NCBI GenBank assembly: GCA_019119495.1
Contig: DWWX01000013.1
Location: forward strand, 1 to 47,474
Source: Candidatus Gemmiger stercorigallinarum
GTDB lineage: Bacteria; Bacillota; Clostridia; Oscillospirales; Ruminococcaceae
Length of the DNA: 47,474 bases
Direction of reading: 5' to 3'
Part shown: piece by piece, positions 17,257 to 27,459 of the stretch
Position numbering within the stretch: position 1 is the first letter of the stretch
Layout: each line of letters begins with the position of its first letter
The notes under the pieces: model-generated
Seen by the model: only the letters and a program-made list of their open reading frames with translations
Database searches by the model: none
Told to the model about the DNA's origin: nothing
Made by a program: the position numbers and the translations under genes

Positions 17257-17284
17257 ATTATAGCAGACTGTTCGCAAAATGCAA
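17257..17284 (-). promoter_or_regulatory. Promoter of the aldo/keto reductase gene
   Basis: Minus strand: TTGCAT (17279-17284), 16-base spacer, TATAAT (17257-17262) with an upstream TGC (extended -10). Confidence 0.7.
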
Positions 17285-17364
17285 TTTTTGTTTTTGCGGG
17301 CGCCGGCCCGTTTTGGCGCATCCCAGCCCCGGCGGCGCAGGAATGGCTCCTTCACCGCTTTTAA

Positions 17365-17393
17365 TTGACAAAGCAGGCCCCTTGCGATAGGAT
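17365..17393 (+). promoter_or_regulatory. Promoter of proC
   Basis: TTGACA (17365-17370), 17-base spacer, TAGGAT (17388-17393); a TATACT-like overlap just downstream may contribute. The leader would be about 95 bases. Confidence 0.75.
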
Positions 17394-17496
17394 ACTATAC
17401 AAACAGGACACGGATCATACACCAGGTTTTTCCATGCAGGGCGCCGCGTTCCGGCAGACCTGCATGGCACACGGCAAAAGGAGCGTGCAGTTTACC

Positions 17497-18297
17497 ATGC
17501 GTTACGGGTTTATCGGATGCGGCAACATGGGCGGCGCGGTGGCGCGGGCGGTCTGCCGCGGCGCGGGCGCCGGCCAGGTGCTTCTGGCCAACCGGACTGC
17601 GGCCAAGGCCGAGGCCCTGGCCGCCGAGCTGGGCTGCCAGGCGGGCGACAACGCCCGGGTCGCCCGGGAGTGCGGCTACATTTTCCTCGGCGTCAAGCCG
17701 CAGATGATGGCGGATATGCTGGACGGCATCGCCGACATCCTGGCTGCGCGGCAGACGCCCTTTGTGCTGGTCAGCATGGCGGCGGGGCTTTCGATGGCGC
17801 GCATCCGGCAGATGGCCGGCGACGCCTACCCCGTCATCCGCATCATGCCCAACACGCCGGTGGCGTTGGGGGCCGGCATGGTGCAGTACTGCTCCGCCGG
17901 TGTGACGCCGGAGCAGATGGCGGAATTTTTGCAGGCCATGGCCCCCGCCGGCCTGCTGGACCCGGTGGAGGAAAGCCAGATCGACGCCGCCAGCTGTGTG
18001 TCCGGCTGCGGGCCTGCCTGGGCGTACCAGTTTGTCGAGGCGCTGGCCGACGGCGGCGTGGCGGCGGGCCTGCCCCGCGCCAAGGCCCAGCTGTACGCGG
18101 CGCAGATGCTTTTGGGCAGCGCCCGGATGGTGCTGGAAAGCGGCAGCCACCCCGGCGCTTTGAAGGACGCGGTGTGCAGCCCCGGCGGTTCCACCATCCA
18201 GGGCGTGCGGCTGCTGGAGGAACGGGCCTTCCGCGGCGCCGTGACCGACGCGGTGCTGGCCGCCTTTGACAAGACGAAAGAGATGGGGAAACGGTAA
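17497..18297 (+). CDS. proC: Pyrroline-5-carboxylate reductase
   Basis: Last step of proline synthesis: reduces 1-pyrroline-5-carboxylate with NAD(P)H. 266 aa, the family length. The Rossmann signature MRYGFIGCGNMGGAVARAV opens the protein; FLGVKPQMM, RIMPNTPVALGAG and the C-terminal P5CR signature (SPGGSTIQGVRLLEE near residue 230) are present. The frame is open 44 codons further up, but ATG 17497 begins the nucleotide-binding fold and has AAAGGAGC upstream. It heads a proC-proB-proA cluster that encodes all steps from glutamate to proline. Confidence 0.97.
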   Translation: MRYGFIGCGNMGGAVARAVCRGAGAGQVLLANRTAAKAEALAAELGCQAGDNARVARECGYIFLGVKPQMMADMLDGIADILAARQTPFVLVSMAAGLSMARIRQMAGDAYPVIRIMPNTPVALGAGMVQYCSAGVTPEQMAEFLQAMAPAGLLDPVEESQIDAASCVSGCGPAWAYQFVEALADGGVAAGLPRAKAQLYAAQMLLGSARMVLESGSHPGALKDAVCSPGGSTIQGVRLLEERAFRGAVTDAVLAAFDKTKEMGKR

Positions 18298-18304
18298 GGG
18301 CCAA

Positions 18305-18526
18305 CGGCAATTCGGAATCAGAGATGAGGAATTTCGGTCGTCCGCACGCGTTCGCGTGCTCAAAAAGGCAGCGTGCGGGGCCGGCTCTACACTCTGCCGG
18401 CCCGCAGGAAAATTTGCAGGGCTTTCGATAAGCATCGCGGCATCCGCCGCAGCGCCAACCCCAATTTCAATCGCGGTCGAACGGCCGCACCTCAAGTTCC
18501 GATCCCTTATCCCTCATTTTTGATCC
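18305..18526. repeat. Structured repeat-like non-coding block between proC and proB
   Basis: The 298 bases between proC and proB hold no convincing gene. The two ends are imperfect inverted copies: the left end (AATTCGGAATCAGAGATGAG, 18309-18328) and the right end (AAGTTCCGATCCCTTATCC, 18494-18512) both read as TTCC..AT..TCC-type tracts in opposite orientation. Internally there are inverted pairs CCGCACGC (18342-18349)/GCGTGCGG (18371-18378) and GCCGGC (18380-18385)/GCCGGC (18396-18401). This resembles a short dispersed element (MITE-like) or a structured RNA. Single copy in the window, so repetition is inferred, not shown. Confidence 0.45.
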
Positions 18527-18595
18527 ATCGTTATTACAATGTTTTCAATGTTTTCATCCCGCCTGGCAGATGCCGCGGCGGCAGGGGGGGCAAAA

Positions 18596-19360
18596 ATGCG
18601 TATCGTTGTAAAGATCGGCACCAGCACGCTGGCCCATGCGGGCGGGCGGCTGAACATCCGCCATACCGAGGAACTGGTCAAGACCCTGAGCGACCTGAAA
18701 AACGCCGGGCACGAGCTGATCGTGGTGTCCTCGGGGGCCATCGGCATGGGGGCGGGCAAGCTGCAGATCCCCCGCCCGCAGGACATGCCCACCAAGCAGG
18801 CTGCGGCATCGGTGGGCCAGTGCGAGCTGATGTACACCTATGACCGGCTGTTCTCGGCCTACAACCACACCGTGGCGCAGATCTTGGTCACGCGGGAGGA
18901 CTTTGACCGCGCCCCCCGCCTGATGAACCTGCAGAACACCGTCTACCGGCTTTTGCAGCTGGGGGCCATCCCCATCATCAACGAGAACGACAGCGTCGCC
19001 ACCGAGGAGATCGCCGTGGGCGACAACGACACCATGGGTGCTCTGGTGGCCAAATACGCCCGCGCCGACCTGCTGGTGGTGCTGAGCGACATCGACGGCC
19101 TGTACACCGCCGACCCCCACACCCACCCGGATGCAAAACGCATCGAGACGGTGGCCGAGATCACCCCGGAGATCGAGGCGCTGGCCGGCGGGGTGCACAG
19201 CGGCCTGGGCACCGGCGGCATGGCCACCAAGATCATGGCCGCCCGCATTGCCGCCGGCGCGGGGGTGGACATGGTCATTGCCAACGGCGGCACGCCGTCG
19301 CTGCTGTACGATATTGTGGAGGGCAAGCCGGTGGGCACCCGTTTCATCGGCCGAAAGTGA
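18596..19360 (+). CDS. proB: Glutamate 5-kinase
   Basis: Phosphorylates glutamate with ATP, the committed and usually proline-inhibited step of proline synthesis. 254 aa: only the amino-acid kinase domain ([50 protein letters not shown]-type [23 protein letters not shown]). The C-terminal PUA domain of the long (about 367-aa) form is absent, a known short form. The chosen ATG 18596 follows AGGGGGG; an upstream in-frame start at 18539 would add 19 residues without similarity. It lies in the proline cluster and is followed after 70 bases by proA. Confidence 0.96.
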   Translation: MRIVVKIGTSTLAHAGGRLNIRHTEELVKTLSDLKNAGHELIVVSSGAIGMGAGKLQIPRPQDMPTKQAAASVGQCELMYTYDRLFSAYNHTVAQILVTREDFDRAPRLMNLQNTVYRLLQLGAIPIINENDSVATEEIAVGDNDTMGALVAKYARADLLVVLSDIDGLYTADPHTHPDAKRIETVAEITPEIEALAGGVHSGLGTGGMATKIMAARIAAGAGVDMVIANGGTPSLLYDIVEGKPVGTRFIGRK

Positions 19361-19430
19361 GCCCATACTGTCCGGATACCGGCGGGCGCCGCGCACCGGC
19401 CCCGCCATTTTTTATAAGGAGGCGTTTGCC

Positions 19431-20723
19431 ATGACAACCCACGAGATCCTGCTGGCCGCGCAGGCTGCCCGCCAGCCGCTGGCGCTGGCTTCCACCGACG
19501 CCAAAAATGCCGCGCTGGAGGCCATGGCCGTGGCGCTGGTGGCCGCCGCGCCGGAGATTTTGGCCGCCAACCGCCAGGACATCGACGCTGCCCGCGGCAA
19601 GGTGTCCGACGTGATGCTGGACCGCCTGGCGCTGACCAACACCCGCCTGGCCGACATGGCCAAGGGCATGCGGGAGGTCGCCGCCCTGCCCGACCCGGTG
19701 GGCGCAGTGCTGCGCAAGATCGTACGGCCCAACGGCCTGGTGATCGAAAAGACCGCTGTGCCCATGGGCGTGATCGCCATCATTTACGAGAGCCGCCCCA
19801 ACGTCACCTCCGACGCGGCGGCGCTGGCCATCAAGGCGGGCAGCGCCTGCGTGCTGCGCTGCGGGCGGGACGCCTGGCGCAGCTGCAGCGCCATTGTGGC
19901 GGCGCTGCGCCGCGGGCTGGCGCAGGCGGGCCTGCCCGAAACCGCCGTCAGCCTGATCGAGGACACCTCCCACGCCTCCGCCAACGAGCTGATGACCGCC
20001 GACGGCCTGGTGGACCTGCTGATCCCCCGCGGCGGCAGGGGGCTGATCTCGGCCTGCGTGGCCAACGCCACGGTGCCCTGCATCCAGACCGGCACCGGCA
20101 TCTGCCACATCTATGTGGACAAGGCCGCTGACCCGGAAATGGCAGTGTCCATCGTGGAGAACGCCAAGACCAGCCGCCCCAGCGTCTGCAATGCCGGGGA
20201 AGTCTGCCTGGTGCACAGGGACGCCGCGCCGCAGTTTCTGCCCCTGTTGAAGCAGGCGCTGGTGGACAGCCGCGCCGCCGCGGGCCTGCCCCCGGTGGAG
20301 CTGCGGCTGGACGAACGCGCGGCCGCCCTTATCCCCGGCACGCCCGCCGGCCCCGACGACTTTGACACCGAGTTTTTGGACTACATCCTGGCCGTGGGCG
20401 TGGTGGACAGCCTGGACGACGCCATCGCCCACATCGGCGCCCACTCCACCCACCACAGCGACGCCATCGTCACGGCGGACGACGCCGCGGCGGCCCGCTT
20501 TGTCTCCTGCGTGGACAGCGCGGCGGTCTACGTCAACGCCTCCACCCGCTTCACCGACGGTGGCGAGTTCGGCCTGGGCTGCGAGATGGGCATCTCGACC
20601 CAAAAGCTGCACGCCCGCGGGCCCATGGGCCTGGCCGAGCTGTGCACCTACAAGTATATCATCCGCGGCAGCGGCCAGGTGCGCGGCGGTTCGGCCGCCA
20701 GGCTGCAAACGCCCTGCGGGTGA
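19431..20723 (+). CDS. proA: Gamma-glutamyl phosphate reductase
   Basis: NADPH-dependent reduction of glutamyl-5-phosphate to glutamate semialdehyde, acting with ProB. 430 aa, an ALDH-superfamily protein. [20 protein letters not shown]-type region ([15 protein letters not shown]), the catalytic cysteine in [14 protein letters not shown] (near residue 250), and the C-terminal [20 protein letters not shown], diagnostic for ProA, are present. ATG 19431 has AAGGAGG 8 bases upstream. Last biosynthetic gene of proC-proB-proA; the hydrolase gene follows after 29 bases and is probably co-transcribed. Confidence 0.97.
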   Translation: MTTHEILLAAQAARQPLALASTDAKNAALEAMAVALVAAAPEILAANRQDIDAARGKVSDVMLDRLALTNTRLADMAKGMREVAALPDPVGAVLRKIVRPNGLVIEKTAVPMGVIAIIYESRPNVTSDAAALAIKAGSACVLRCGRDAWRSCSAIVAALRRGLAQAGLPETAVSLIEDTSHASANELMTADGLVDLLIPRGGRGLISACVANATVPCIQTGTGICHIYVDKAADPEMAVSIVENAKTSRPSVCNAGEVCLVHRDAAPQFLPLLKQALVDSRAAAGLPPVELRLDERAAALIPGTPAGPDDFDTEFLDYILAVGVVDSLDDAIAHIGAHSTHHSDAIVTADDAAAARFVSCVDSAAVYVNASTRFTDGGEFGLGCEMGISTQKLHARGPMGLAELCTYKYIIRGSGQVRGGSAARLQTPCG

Positions 20724-20752
20724 AAGAGTTCCCGCCGGAAGGAGCGCCCGCC

Positions 20753-21529
20753 ATGCCGCAGCATACCCCCTCTGACCGATGGTTCACGGTGGAGGCCATC
20801 GACGCCGATACCTACGCCATCAGCGAATATGCCCACTGGGAGGAGCCCCACTGCTACCTGCTGAACGGCGACCGCGCCAGCCTGCTGATCGACACCGGGC
20901 TGGGCGTGGGGCAGATCGCCGCCGTGGCCGCCGGGCTGGCCGGCCGGCCCGTCACCGCCGTTTTGACCCACGCCCACTGGGACCACATGGGCGGCCTGCG
21001 CGGCTTTCCCGCCTTTGCGGCCCACCGGGCGGAGCTGGACTGGCTGACCGGGCAGTTCCCGCTGCCGCCGGCCGCGGTGCGCGCCCAGCTGAACGACCCG
21101 CGCCTGCCGGCAGGTTTTGATTTGGACGGCTACCGGGTGTTCCATGGGCGGCCCGCCCGGCTGTGGCGGGGCGGCGAGACCATCGACCTGGGCGACCGCC
21201 AGCTGCGGGTGCTGCACACGCCGGGCCACTCGCCGGGGCATGTCTGCTACTGGGAGCCTGCCGCCGGCTATCTGTTCACCGGCGACCTGATCTACCTGGG
21301 CGAGCTGGCGGCGGATTTCCCCTCCACCAACCCGCAGGCCTATCTGCGGTCGCTGCGCCGGGCGGCCGCGCTGCCGGTGCGGCGCATCCTGCCCGGCCAC
21401 CACAGCCTGGATGTGCCCGCCGGGCTGGCCGGAGAGATGGCCGCCGCCTTTGCCCGCCTGAACGCCCGCGGCCTGCTGCGCCACGGCGCGGGCCGCTTTG
21501 CCTTTGACGGGTGGTCGGTGCGGCTTTGA
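20753..21529 (+). CDS. Metallo-beta-lactamase-fold hydrolase
   Basis: 258 aa, glyoxalase-II-like branch of the MBL superfamily. Metal ligands are visible: HAHWDH at residues 73-78, a later histidine in HTPGHSPGH near 160, the bridging aspartate in YLFTGDLIYLGE near 180, and a C-terminal histidine in LPGHHSLDV near 220. Two Zn ions are expected, with cleavage of a thioester, phosphodiester or lactone; the substrate is not evident. The start at 20753 has GGAAGGAGC upstream. It overlaps no other gene, follows proA by 29 bases and precedes a strong terminator, so it belongs to the proline transcript though the link is not understood. Confidence 0.9.
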   Translation: MPQHTPSDRWFTVEAIDADTYAISEYAHWEEPHCYLLNGDRASLLIDTGLGVGQIAAVAAGLAGRPVTAVLTHAHWDHMGGLRGFPAFAAHRAELDWLTGQFPLPPAAVRAQLNDPRLPAGFDLDGYRVFHGRPARLWRGGETIDLGDRQLRVLHTPGHSPGHVCYWEPAAGYLFTGDLIYLGELAADFPSTNPQAYLRSLRRAAALPVRRILPGHHSLDVPAGLAGEMAAAFARLNARGLLRHGAGRFAFDGWSVRL

Positions 21530-21542
21530 GTGGATAACGCAG

Positions 21543-21591
21543 CACAGCCCCGCACGGCTTTGATACCGTGCGGGGCTGTGTTTCTTTTTTT
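21543..21591 (+). terminator. Rho-independent terminator of the proline cluster
   Basis: CACAGCCCCGCACGG (21543-21557) pairs perfectly with CCGTGCGGGGCTGTG (21566-21580), followed by TTTCTTTTTTT. Confidence 0.95.
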
Positions 21592-21615
21592 CTGGCGCCG
21601 GCAGGGCCGCGGGGG

Positions 21616-22791
21616 TTACGCCTCGGCCACTGTGGCGTTGTCCACGACCTGATGCAGGACGATGTCGCGCAGGATGGTGGCGCGGACATAGTTTTCGCCG
21701 TAAGCCTCAATATAGGGGTCGGGGGTATCGGTGTTCAGCACGTCGTTGATGTTGGCGTCGCGCACCGTGTCGTCGCAGACCAGGTTCTCCTGCTCGGCGA
21801 TGGCCTGGATCAGCAGCGCGCGCTGGGCGGACTCCTCAATGACCGCCGAGAAATAGGCGGCGGTCTCCTCCATCATCGAGCTGTCGATCAGCGAAAGCAC
21901 CTGCTCCAGCGTCATGCCGTAGGAGCTGCCCATGTTGACGCAGTAGGACTGCAGGAACAGGTCGGTGAAGTATTTCTCCACATCGGCAGGGATCTCAGAG
22001 AACTGGGCCTCCTCCAGCAGGGCCTGGTAGGCGGCCTCGCTCATGTTGTTGTAGCGGATATCCTCGCGCATATAGTCGCGCAGCTCCTGGACGGTGCTCA
22101 GGTTCAGGTAGGGGTTGACGTTGTCTGCGATCCACTCGTCGGTCAGGTCCGCCACGTAGTTCAGCGTGGTGGCAAAGACCGCGTCCTTGCCTGCCAGGTC
22201 CGGGTTGCTGTCGTAGGGATCGGGGAAGGTGACCTCCACGTCAAAGGTCTCGCCGGGGGTGTGGCCGGCGATCTGGTCCTCGAAGTCGTCGATAAAGCTG
22301 CCGCTGCCCAGCTCCAGGATGTAATCCTGAGAGGAGCCGCCGTCAAACTCCTCGCCGTCCACCGTACCCACAAAGTCGATGCTGACGATATCGCCCATCT
22401 CGGCGGCACGGTCGGTGACCTGGGGCAGGGTGCTGGCGTTGTACAGCAGGTTCTGCTTGACGTAGGTGTCGATGTCCTCCTCGGTGACCTCGTCGGTGCC
22501 GGCGGGCAGCGTCAGGGCGGCGTAATCCTCCGGCAGCGTCACGCAGTCCAGGGCGCGGACGCCCGCGATATAGCCGTTCTCGTCAAAAATGTCGCTGTAA
22601 TTGAAGTCCAGCAGATAGCCGTAGGTATCCAGCGCGGTCTCGGCGGTGGAAGTCTCGCCGGTAGCGGTCTCGGCGCTCTCGCCGGTGTCGGAAGAGCTGG
22701 CGGAGCTGCTGTCGGTCTGGGAGCAGCCGGCCAGCACCAGGGCAAGCGCCAGCGTCAGCGCGCCGGCACGAAGGGAAGCTTTGTGTTTCAT
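21616..22791 (-). CDS. Trigger-factor-like peptidyl-prolyl isomerase lipoprotein
   Basis: 391 aa. A lipoprotein signal with lipobox VLAGC (Cys23) is followed by a Ser/Thr/Glu-rich tether (24-55). An FKBP-type isomerase domain lies at about 132-213 (GDIVSIDFVGTVDGEEFDGG, LGSGSFIDDFEDQIAGHTPG, VTFPDPY). A trigger-factor C-terminal chaperone domain follows (about 215-391). The ribosome-binding N-domain of true trigger factor is missing, so it should act outside the membrane on secreted proteins, in the role PrsA has in Bacillus. The ATG at 22791 follows AAGGAG. It is monocistronic; a TATAAT at 22875-22880 (minus) with a poor -35 (TGTACT, 22898-22903) is the likely promoter. Confidence 0.9.
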   Translation of the reverse strand: MKHKASLRAGALTLALALVLAGCSQTDSSSASSSDTGESAETATGETSTAETALDTYGYLLDFNYSDIFDENGYIAGVRALDCVTLPEDYAALTLPAGTDEVTEEDIDTYVKQNLLYNASTLPQVTDRAAEMGDIVSIDFVGTVDGEEFDGGSSQDYILELGSGSFIDDFEDQIAGHTPGETFDVEVTFPDPYDSNPDLAGKDAVFATTLNYVADLTDEWIADNVNPYLNLSTVQELRDYMREDIRYNNMSEAAYQALLEEAQFSEIPADVEKYFTDLFLQSYCVNMGSSYGMTLEQVLSLIDSSMMEETAAYFSAVIEESAQRALLIQAIAEQENLVCDDTVRDANINDVLNTDTPDPYIEAYGENYVRATILRDIVLHQVVDNATVAEA

Positions 22792-22874
22792 TCGGGATAT
22801 CTCCTTGTCTTTTTCAGCGCCGGGCGGCGGTTTTTCCACCGCCGGGGACGGCGCCTTTTTCTGCAATGTGTATC

Positions 22875-22903
22875 ATTATACAACACGCCGGCAAAAAAGT
22901 ACA
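22875..22903 (-). promoter_or_regulatory. Possible promoter of the lipoprotein gene
   Basis: Minus strand -10 TATAAT (22875-22880) with TGTACT 17 bases upstream. A consensus TTGACA at 22905-22910 is 24 bases away, too far to be the usual partner. Confidence 0.5.
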
Positions 22904-23058
22904 GTGTCAAAACGGTGGCAGCCTGGCCGGGCGTTTGCAGCGGGGCCCGCGGTGTGTTACACTATAGTTATAGTAAACAGGAAAAACAGGAGATCTGCGG
23001 CTTCCCCTTTCCTGCCGGGGCCGCCGCAGGCAAACCTGCAAAGAGGGAGTTTTTACCC

Positions 23059-23280
23059 ATGGACAAAGCCAAGATCGACCGCATCAATGCGCTGGCCCGC
23101 AAAGCCAAGGCCGGCCCGCTGACCCCGGAGGAGCTTGCCGAGCGCGACGCCCTGCGCAAAGAATACCTGGAGGCGGTGCGCAAAAATTTCCGCGCCCAGA
23201 TGGACCGCATCGTCATTGTGGAGCCGGACGGCACCCGCCATGGCGTGGGCCGCCCCCATCCGCCGGAGCGCAAAAACTGA
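23059..23280 (+). CDS. DUF896 (YnzC/UPF0291-type) small protein
   Basis: 73 aa. The sequence IDRINALARKAKAGPLTPEE, then LAERDALRKEYLEAVRKNFR, matches the DUF896 family: two helices with the conserved R-I-N-x-L-A-x-K and R-x-x-Y-x-x-x-x-R. In Bacillus the homologue YnzC is a small cytosolic protein of the SOS region; its role is unclear. The start 23059 is preceded by AAAGAGGGAG. It is short, charged and cytoplasmic, lies divergent from the lipoprotein gene and 227 bases upstream of purA, which has its own promoter. A weak promoter TTTGCA-N18-TACACT (22934-22963) is possible. Confidence 0.88.
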   Translation: MDKAKIDRINALARKAKAGPLTPEELAERDALRKEYLEAVRKNFRAQMDRIVIVEPDGTRHGVGRPHPPERKN

Positions 23281-23365
23281 CGCGGCAGCCCGGCGGCCGT
23301 TTTGCCTGCGCAGTCCGGCCGCGGGCGCTGCGCCGTGTTTTCCCTGCCGATTTTTGCCCAAACCA

Positions 23366-23394
23366 TTGGCATTTTGGGCAGGATTTGCTATAAT
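23366..23394 (+). promoter_or_regulatory. Promoter of purA
   Basis: TTGGCA (23366-23371), 17-base spacer, TATAAT (23389-23394) with TGC before it (extended -10). The leader is about 107 bases and GC-rich, with a stem of GGCGCGC and GCGCGCC near 23457-23480. Confidence 0.88.
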
Positions 23395-23507
23395 ATTTTC
23401 GTTACTGGGCGCGGCGGCAGTCCGCGGCGCCCGGCGCAGCAGCGGATCCCGCGCAGGGCGCGCGGAAAAGGCTGCGCGCCTGACCTTTTGAAAGAGGTAG
23501 AATATCC

Positions 23508-24797
23508 ATGTTGACAGCAATCACCGGTATCAACTGGGGCGACGAGGGCAAGGGCCGCATGGTCGACCTGCTCAGCCAGGATTACGACATCGTGGCCCGG
23601 TACCAGGGCGGCGACAATGCCGGCCACACCGTCAAGAACGAGCGGGGCAAGTTCATTTTGAACCTGATCCCCTCCGGCATTCTGCGCCCGGAGGTCGTCT
23701 GCGTCATGGGCGGCGGTATGGTCATCGACCCCCACCACCTGGAGGGTGAGATCGCCCAGCTGCGGGAGAAGGGCATTGCCATCAGCCCCGACAACCTGAA
23801 GATTTCCGACCGCGCCACCATCACCATGCCCTTCCATGTGGACCAGGACGGGCTGGAGGAGGCACGCCTTTCGGCCACCGGCGCCCAGTTCGGCTCCACC
23901 AAGCGGGGCATCGCCTACACCTACGGCGACAAGTTCATGAAAAAGACGCTGCGCATGGGCGACCTGCTGCACATGGACGCGGGCGTGCGCAAGCGGCTGG
24001 AGACCATCGTCGAGTCCAAAAACCTGACGATGGAGCGCATCTACGGCCAGAAGCCTGTCTCGGTGGACGAGATGTGGGCCTGGTGCCAGCATTACGCCCA
24101 GGTGTTCGCCCCCTACATCTGCAACGTGGGCGACTACCTGGCCAAGGCCGACGACGCCGGCAAAAAGATCCTGTTTGAAGCCCAGCTGGGCGCCTTGCGG
24201 GACATCGACTTCGGCATCTATCCCTACACTTCCAGCTCCAACACCATCGGCGCCTATGCGCCCATCGGCGCGGGCATCCCCGGCCGCAAGCTGGACCTGT
24301 CCATCGGCATCATGAAGGCGTACTCCTCCTGCGTGGGCGAAGGCCCCTTCACCGCCGAACTGGCCATGACCGAGGCCGACAAGGATGTTCTGCGCGAGCA
24401 TGGCCACGAGTACGGCGCTGCCACCGGCCGCCCCCGCCGGGTGGGTCCCTTTGACGTGGTGGCCAGCCGCTACGGCGTGCAGTGCCAGGGCTGCGACGAG
24501 CTGGCGCTGACCCTGCTGGACGTGCTGGACTATATGGAGCAGATCCCCGTGGTGGCCCGCTACCAGCTGGCCGACGGCAGCGTGACCGACGTGTTCCCCA
24601 TGGGCAAGACGCTGGACGACGCCCGCCCGGTTGTGGAGACGCTGCCCGGCTGGCACTGCGACATCACCGCCGTGCGCCGGTTCGAGGACCTGCCCCAGGC
24701 CGCGCAGGACTACGTGGCTTACATCGAGAAGGCCGTGGGCTGCAAGATCAAGTACATCTCGGTCGGCCCGGAGCGCGACGCCTGCATCGTGCGCTGA
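23508..24797 (+). CDS. purA: Adenylosuccinate synthetase
   Basis: GTP-dependent joining of IMP and aspartate, the first committed step to AMP. 429 aa, full length. MLTAITGINWGDEGKGRMVD gives the phosphate-binding GDEGKG, with GGDNAGHT near residue 38 and later conserved segments GAQFGSTKRGIAY and VGEGPFTAEL. Towards the end, GRPRRVGPFD (near residue 310) matches the family. The ATG 23508 has AAAGAGG 8-9 bases upstream. It stands alone between a strong extended -10 promoter and a hairpin terminator. No PurR box was recognised. Confidence 0.97.
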   Translation: MLTAITGINWGDEGKGRMVDLLSQDYDIVARYQGGDNAGHTVKNERGKFILNLIPSGILRPEVVCVMGGGMVIDPHHLEGEIAQLREKGIAISPDNLKISDRATITMPFHVDQDGLEEARLSATGAQFGSTKRGIAYTYGDKFMKKTLRMGDLLHMDAGVRKRLETIVESKNLTMERIYGQKPVSVDEMWAWCQHYAQVFAPYICNVGDYLAKADDAGKKILFEAQLGALRDIDFGIYPYTSSSNTIGAYAPIGAGIPGRKLDLSIGIMKAYSSCVGEGPFTAELAMTEADKDVLREHGHEYGAATGRPRRVGPFDVVASRYGVQCQGCDELALTLLDVLDYMEQIPVVARYQLADGSVTDVFPMGKTLDDARPVVETLPGWHCDITAVRRFEDLPQAAQDYVAYIEKAVGCKIKYISVGPERDACIVR

Positions 24798-24863
24798 GCG
24801 CGGCTGCCTTTTGGCGCGGGCCTGCCCGCAGGCGCCGCACCGACAGCTGAATCAGACTGCTTT

Positions 24864-24907
24864 CCCGCCGGGTCAGGGCCTTTGCCCGAACCCGGCGGGT
24901 TTCTTTG
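24864..24907 (+). terminator. Rho-independent terminator of purA
   Basis: CCCGCCGGGT (24864-24873) pairs with ACCCGGCGGG (24890-24899), with an inner GGGC/GCCC stem, followed by TTTCTTT. Confidence 0.92.
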
Positions 24908-24972
24908 GCAGCCGGGGCAGCGTCCGTCCATTTTTATCGTTTTGCATCAGGGGATAAGGGAGTTATCGTATC

Positions 24973-26172
24973 ATGACCGAATTTCTGCTGCGCACCTTTG
25001 TCAAGGACGCGCAAAACACCGCCGACCGGGCCGTGCGTTCGGCCTGCGGCAACCTGGCCTGCATCGTGGGCATTGTGTGCAATGTCCTGTTGTTTTTGGG
25101 CAAGTTCATTGTGGGCACGCTGTTCGGCAGCCTGTCCATCACCGCCGACGCCATCAACAACCTGTCCGACGCCAGCTCCAACATCGTCAGCCTGGTGGGG
25201 TTCAAGCTGGGCAGCAAGCCTGCCGACAAAAAGCACCCCTACGGCCACGCCCGGTACGAGTACCTGGCCGGGCTGGCGGTGTCGGTGATGATCCTGGTCA
25301 TCGGCATCGAGCTGGGCAAGGAAAGCCTGACCAAGGTCGTTGCCCCCACGCCGGTGGAGTTCAGCTGGCTGTCGGCCGCGGTGCTGCTGGCGTCCATCCT
25401 GGTCAAGCTGTGGCTCAGCGCCTTCAACCGCACGGTGGGCAGGCGCATCCATTCCGAAACGCTGCTGGCCACCGCGGCCGACAGCCGCAACGACGTCATC
25501 TCCACCGCCGCCGTGCTGGTCGCTTCCATTGCGGCTTACTATACCGGCTTTGACCGGCTGGACGGCATCATGGGGCTTGCGGTGGCGGCGTTCATCCTGT
25601 ACAGCGGCGTCGGCCTGGTGCGGGACACGCTGGACCCCATCCTGGGCGCCGCACCCGACCCGGAGCTGGTGGAGCAGATCCGGCAAAAAGCCCTCTCCTA
25701 CCCCGACGTGCTGGGCCTGCACGACCTGATGATCCACGACTACGGCCCCGGCAACCGGCTGGTGAGCTTCCACCTGGAAATGCCCGCCGAGGGCGACGTG
25801 ATGGCCATGCACGACGAGATCGACCGCATGGAGAAGGATTTTTACACAAACGACGGCCTGCTGACCACCATCCACTTTGACCCGGTGGTGACCAGCGACC
25901 CCCATGTGGCCGAGCTGCGGACATTTGTGGAGGAGACCGCCCGCGACATCGACCCGGAGATCAACATCCACGACCTGCGCATCGTGCCCGGCCCCACCCA
26001 CACCAACGTCATTTTTGACTGCGCCGCCCCGCCCCGCTACTTTGCCAAGGGCAGCGACGCCGGCCGCGACCTGCGGGACGCCCTGCGGGACGCGGTGCGG
26101 CAGAAATGGCCCGACCATTTCTGCGTCATCCAGCTGGAGCAGCTGTATGCCGACCTGACGCCGGAGAGCTGA
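24973..26172 (+). CDS. Cation diffusion facilitator transporter
   Basis: CDF-family divalent metal/proton antiporter in the cytoplasmic membrane (Zn, Mn, Fe or Co efflux). 399 aa: six membrane helices (about residues 25-215) with the metal-site motifs SITADAINNLSDASSN in helix 2, HPYGHARYEYLAG before helix 3, and ADSRNDVIST in helix 5. A cytoplasmic dimerisation domain follows (about 220-399), longer than usual and apparently a tandem ferredoxin-like fold (two VHDLRI/LHDLMIHDYGP-type strands). The start at 24973 has AAGGGAG upstream. Metal specificity cannot be read from sequence. It is a separate unit between purA and the malic enzyme. Confidence 0.93.
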   Translation: MTEFLLRTFVKDAQNTADRAVRSACGNLACIVGIVCNVLLFLGKFIVGTLFGSLSITADAINNLSDASSNIVSLVGFKLGSKPADKKHPYGHARYEYLAGLAVSVMILVIGIELGKESLTKVVAPTPVEFSWLSAAVLLASILVKLWLSAFNRTVGRRIHSETLLATAADSRNDVISTAAVLVASIAAYYTGFDRLDGIMGLAVAAFILYSGVGLVRDTLDPILGAAPDPELVEQIRQKALSYPDVLGLHDLMIHDYGPGNRLVSFHLEMPAEGDVMAMHDEIDRMEKDFYTNDGLLTTIHFDPVVTSDPHVAELRTFVEETARDIDPEINIHDLRIVPGPTHTNVIFDCAAPPRYFAKGSDAGRDLRDALRDAVRQKWPDHFCVIQLEQLYADLTPES

Positions 26173-26180
26173 ACCCGCAC

Positions 26181-26209
26181 TGTACATTTGGGCAAATTTG
26201 TCGTATGAT
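26181..26209 (+). promoter_or_regulatory. Promoter of the malic enzyme-fumarase-sortase operon
   Basis: TGTACA (26181-26186), 17-base spacer, TATGAT (26204-26209), immediately after the transporter stop; leader about 68 bases. Confidence 0.65.
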
Positions 26210-26283
26210 TTTAGTGTGATACCGCACACCGCGGAAGGCCGGCCTGCGCCGCCCGCCCCGCTCCGCCTGCAAGGAGGATGTTT

Positions 26284-27455
<1,172 letters not shown>

Positions 27456-27459
<4 letters not shown>

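Noticed and set aside
23400-23500. Riboswitch in the purA leader
   Set aside because: The leader is only about 107 bases with a simple GC stem; no purine or other aptamer core was recognised.
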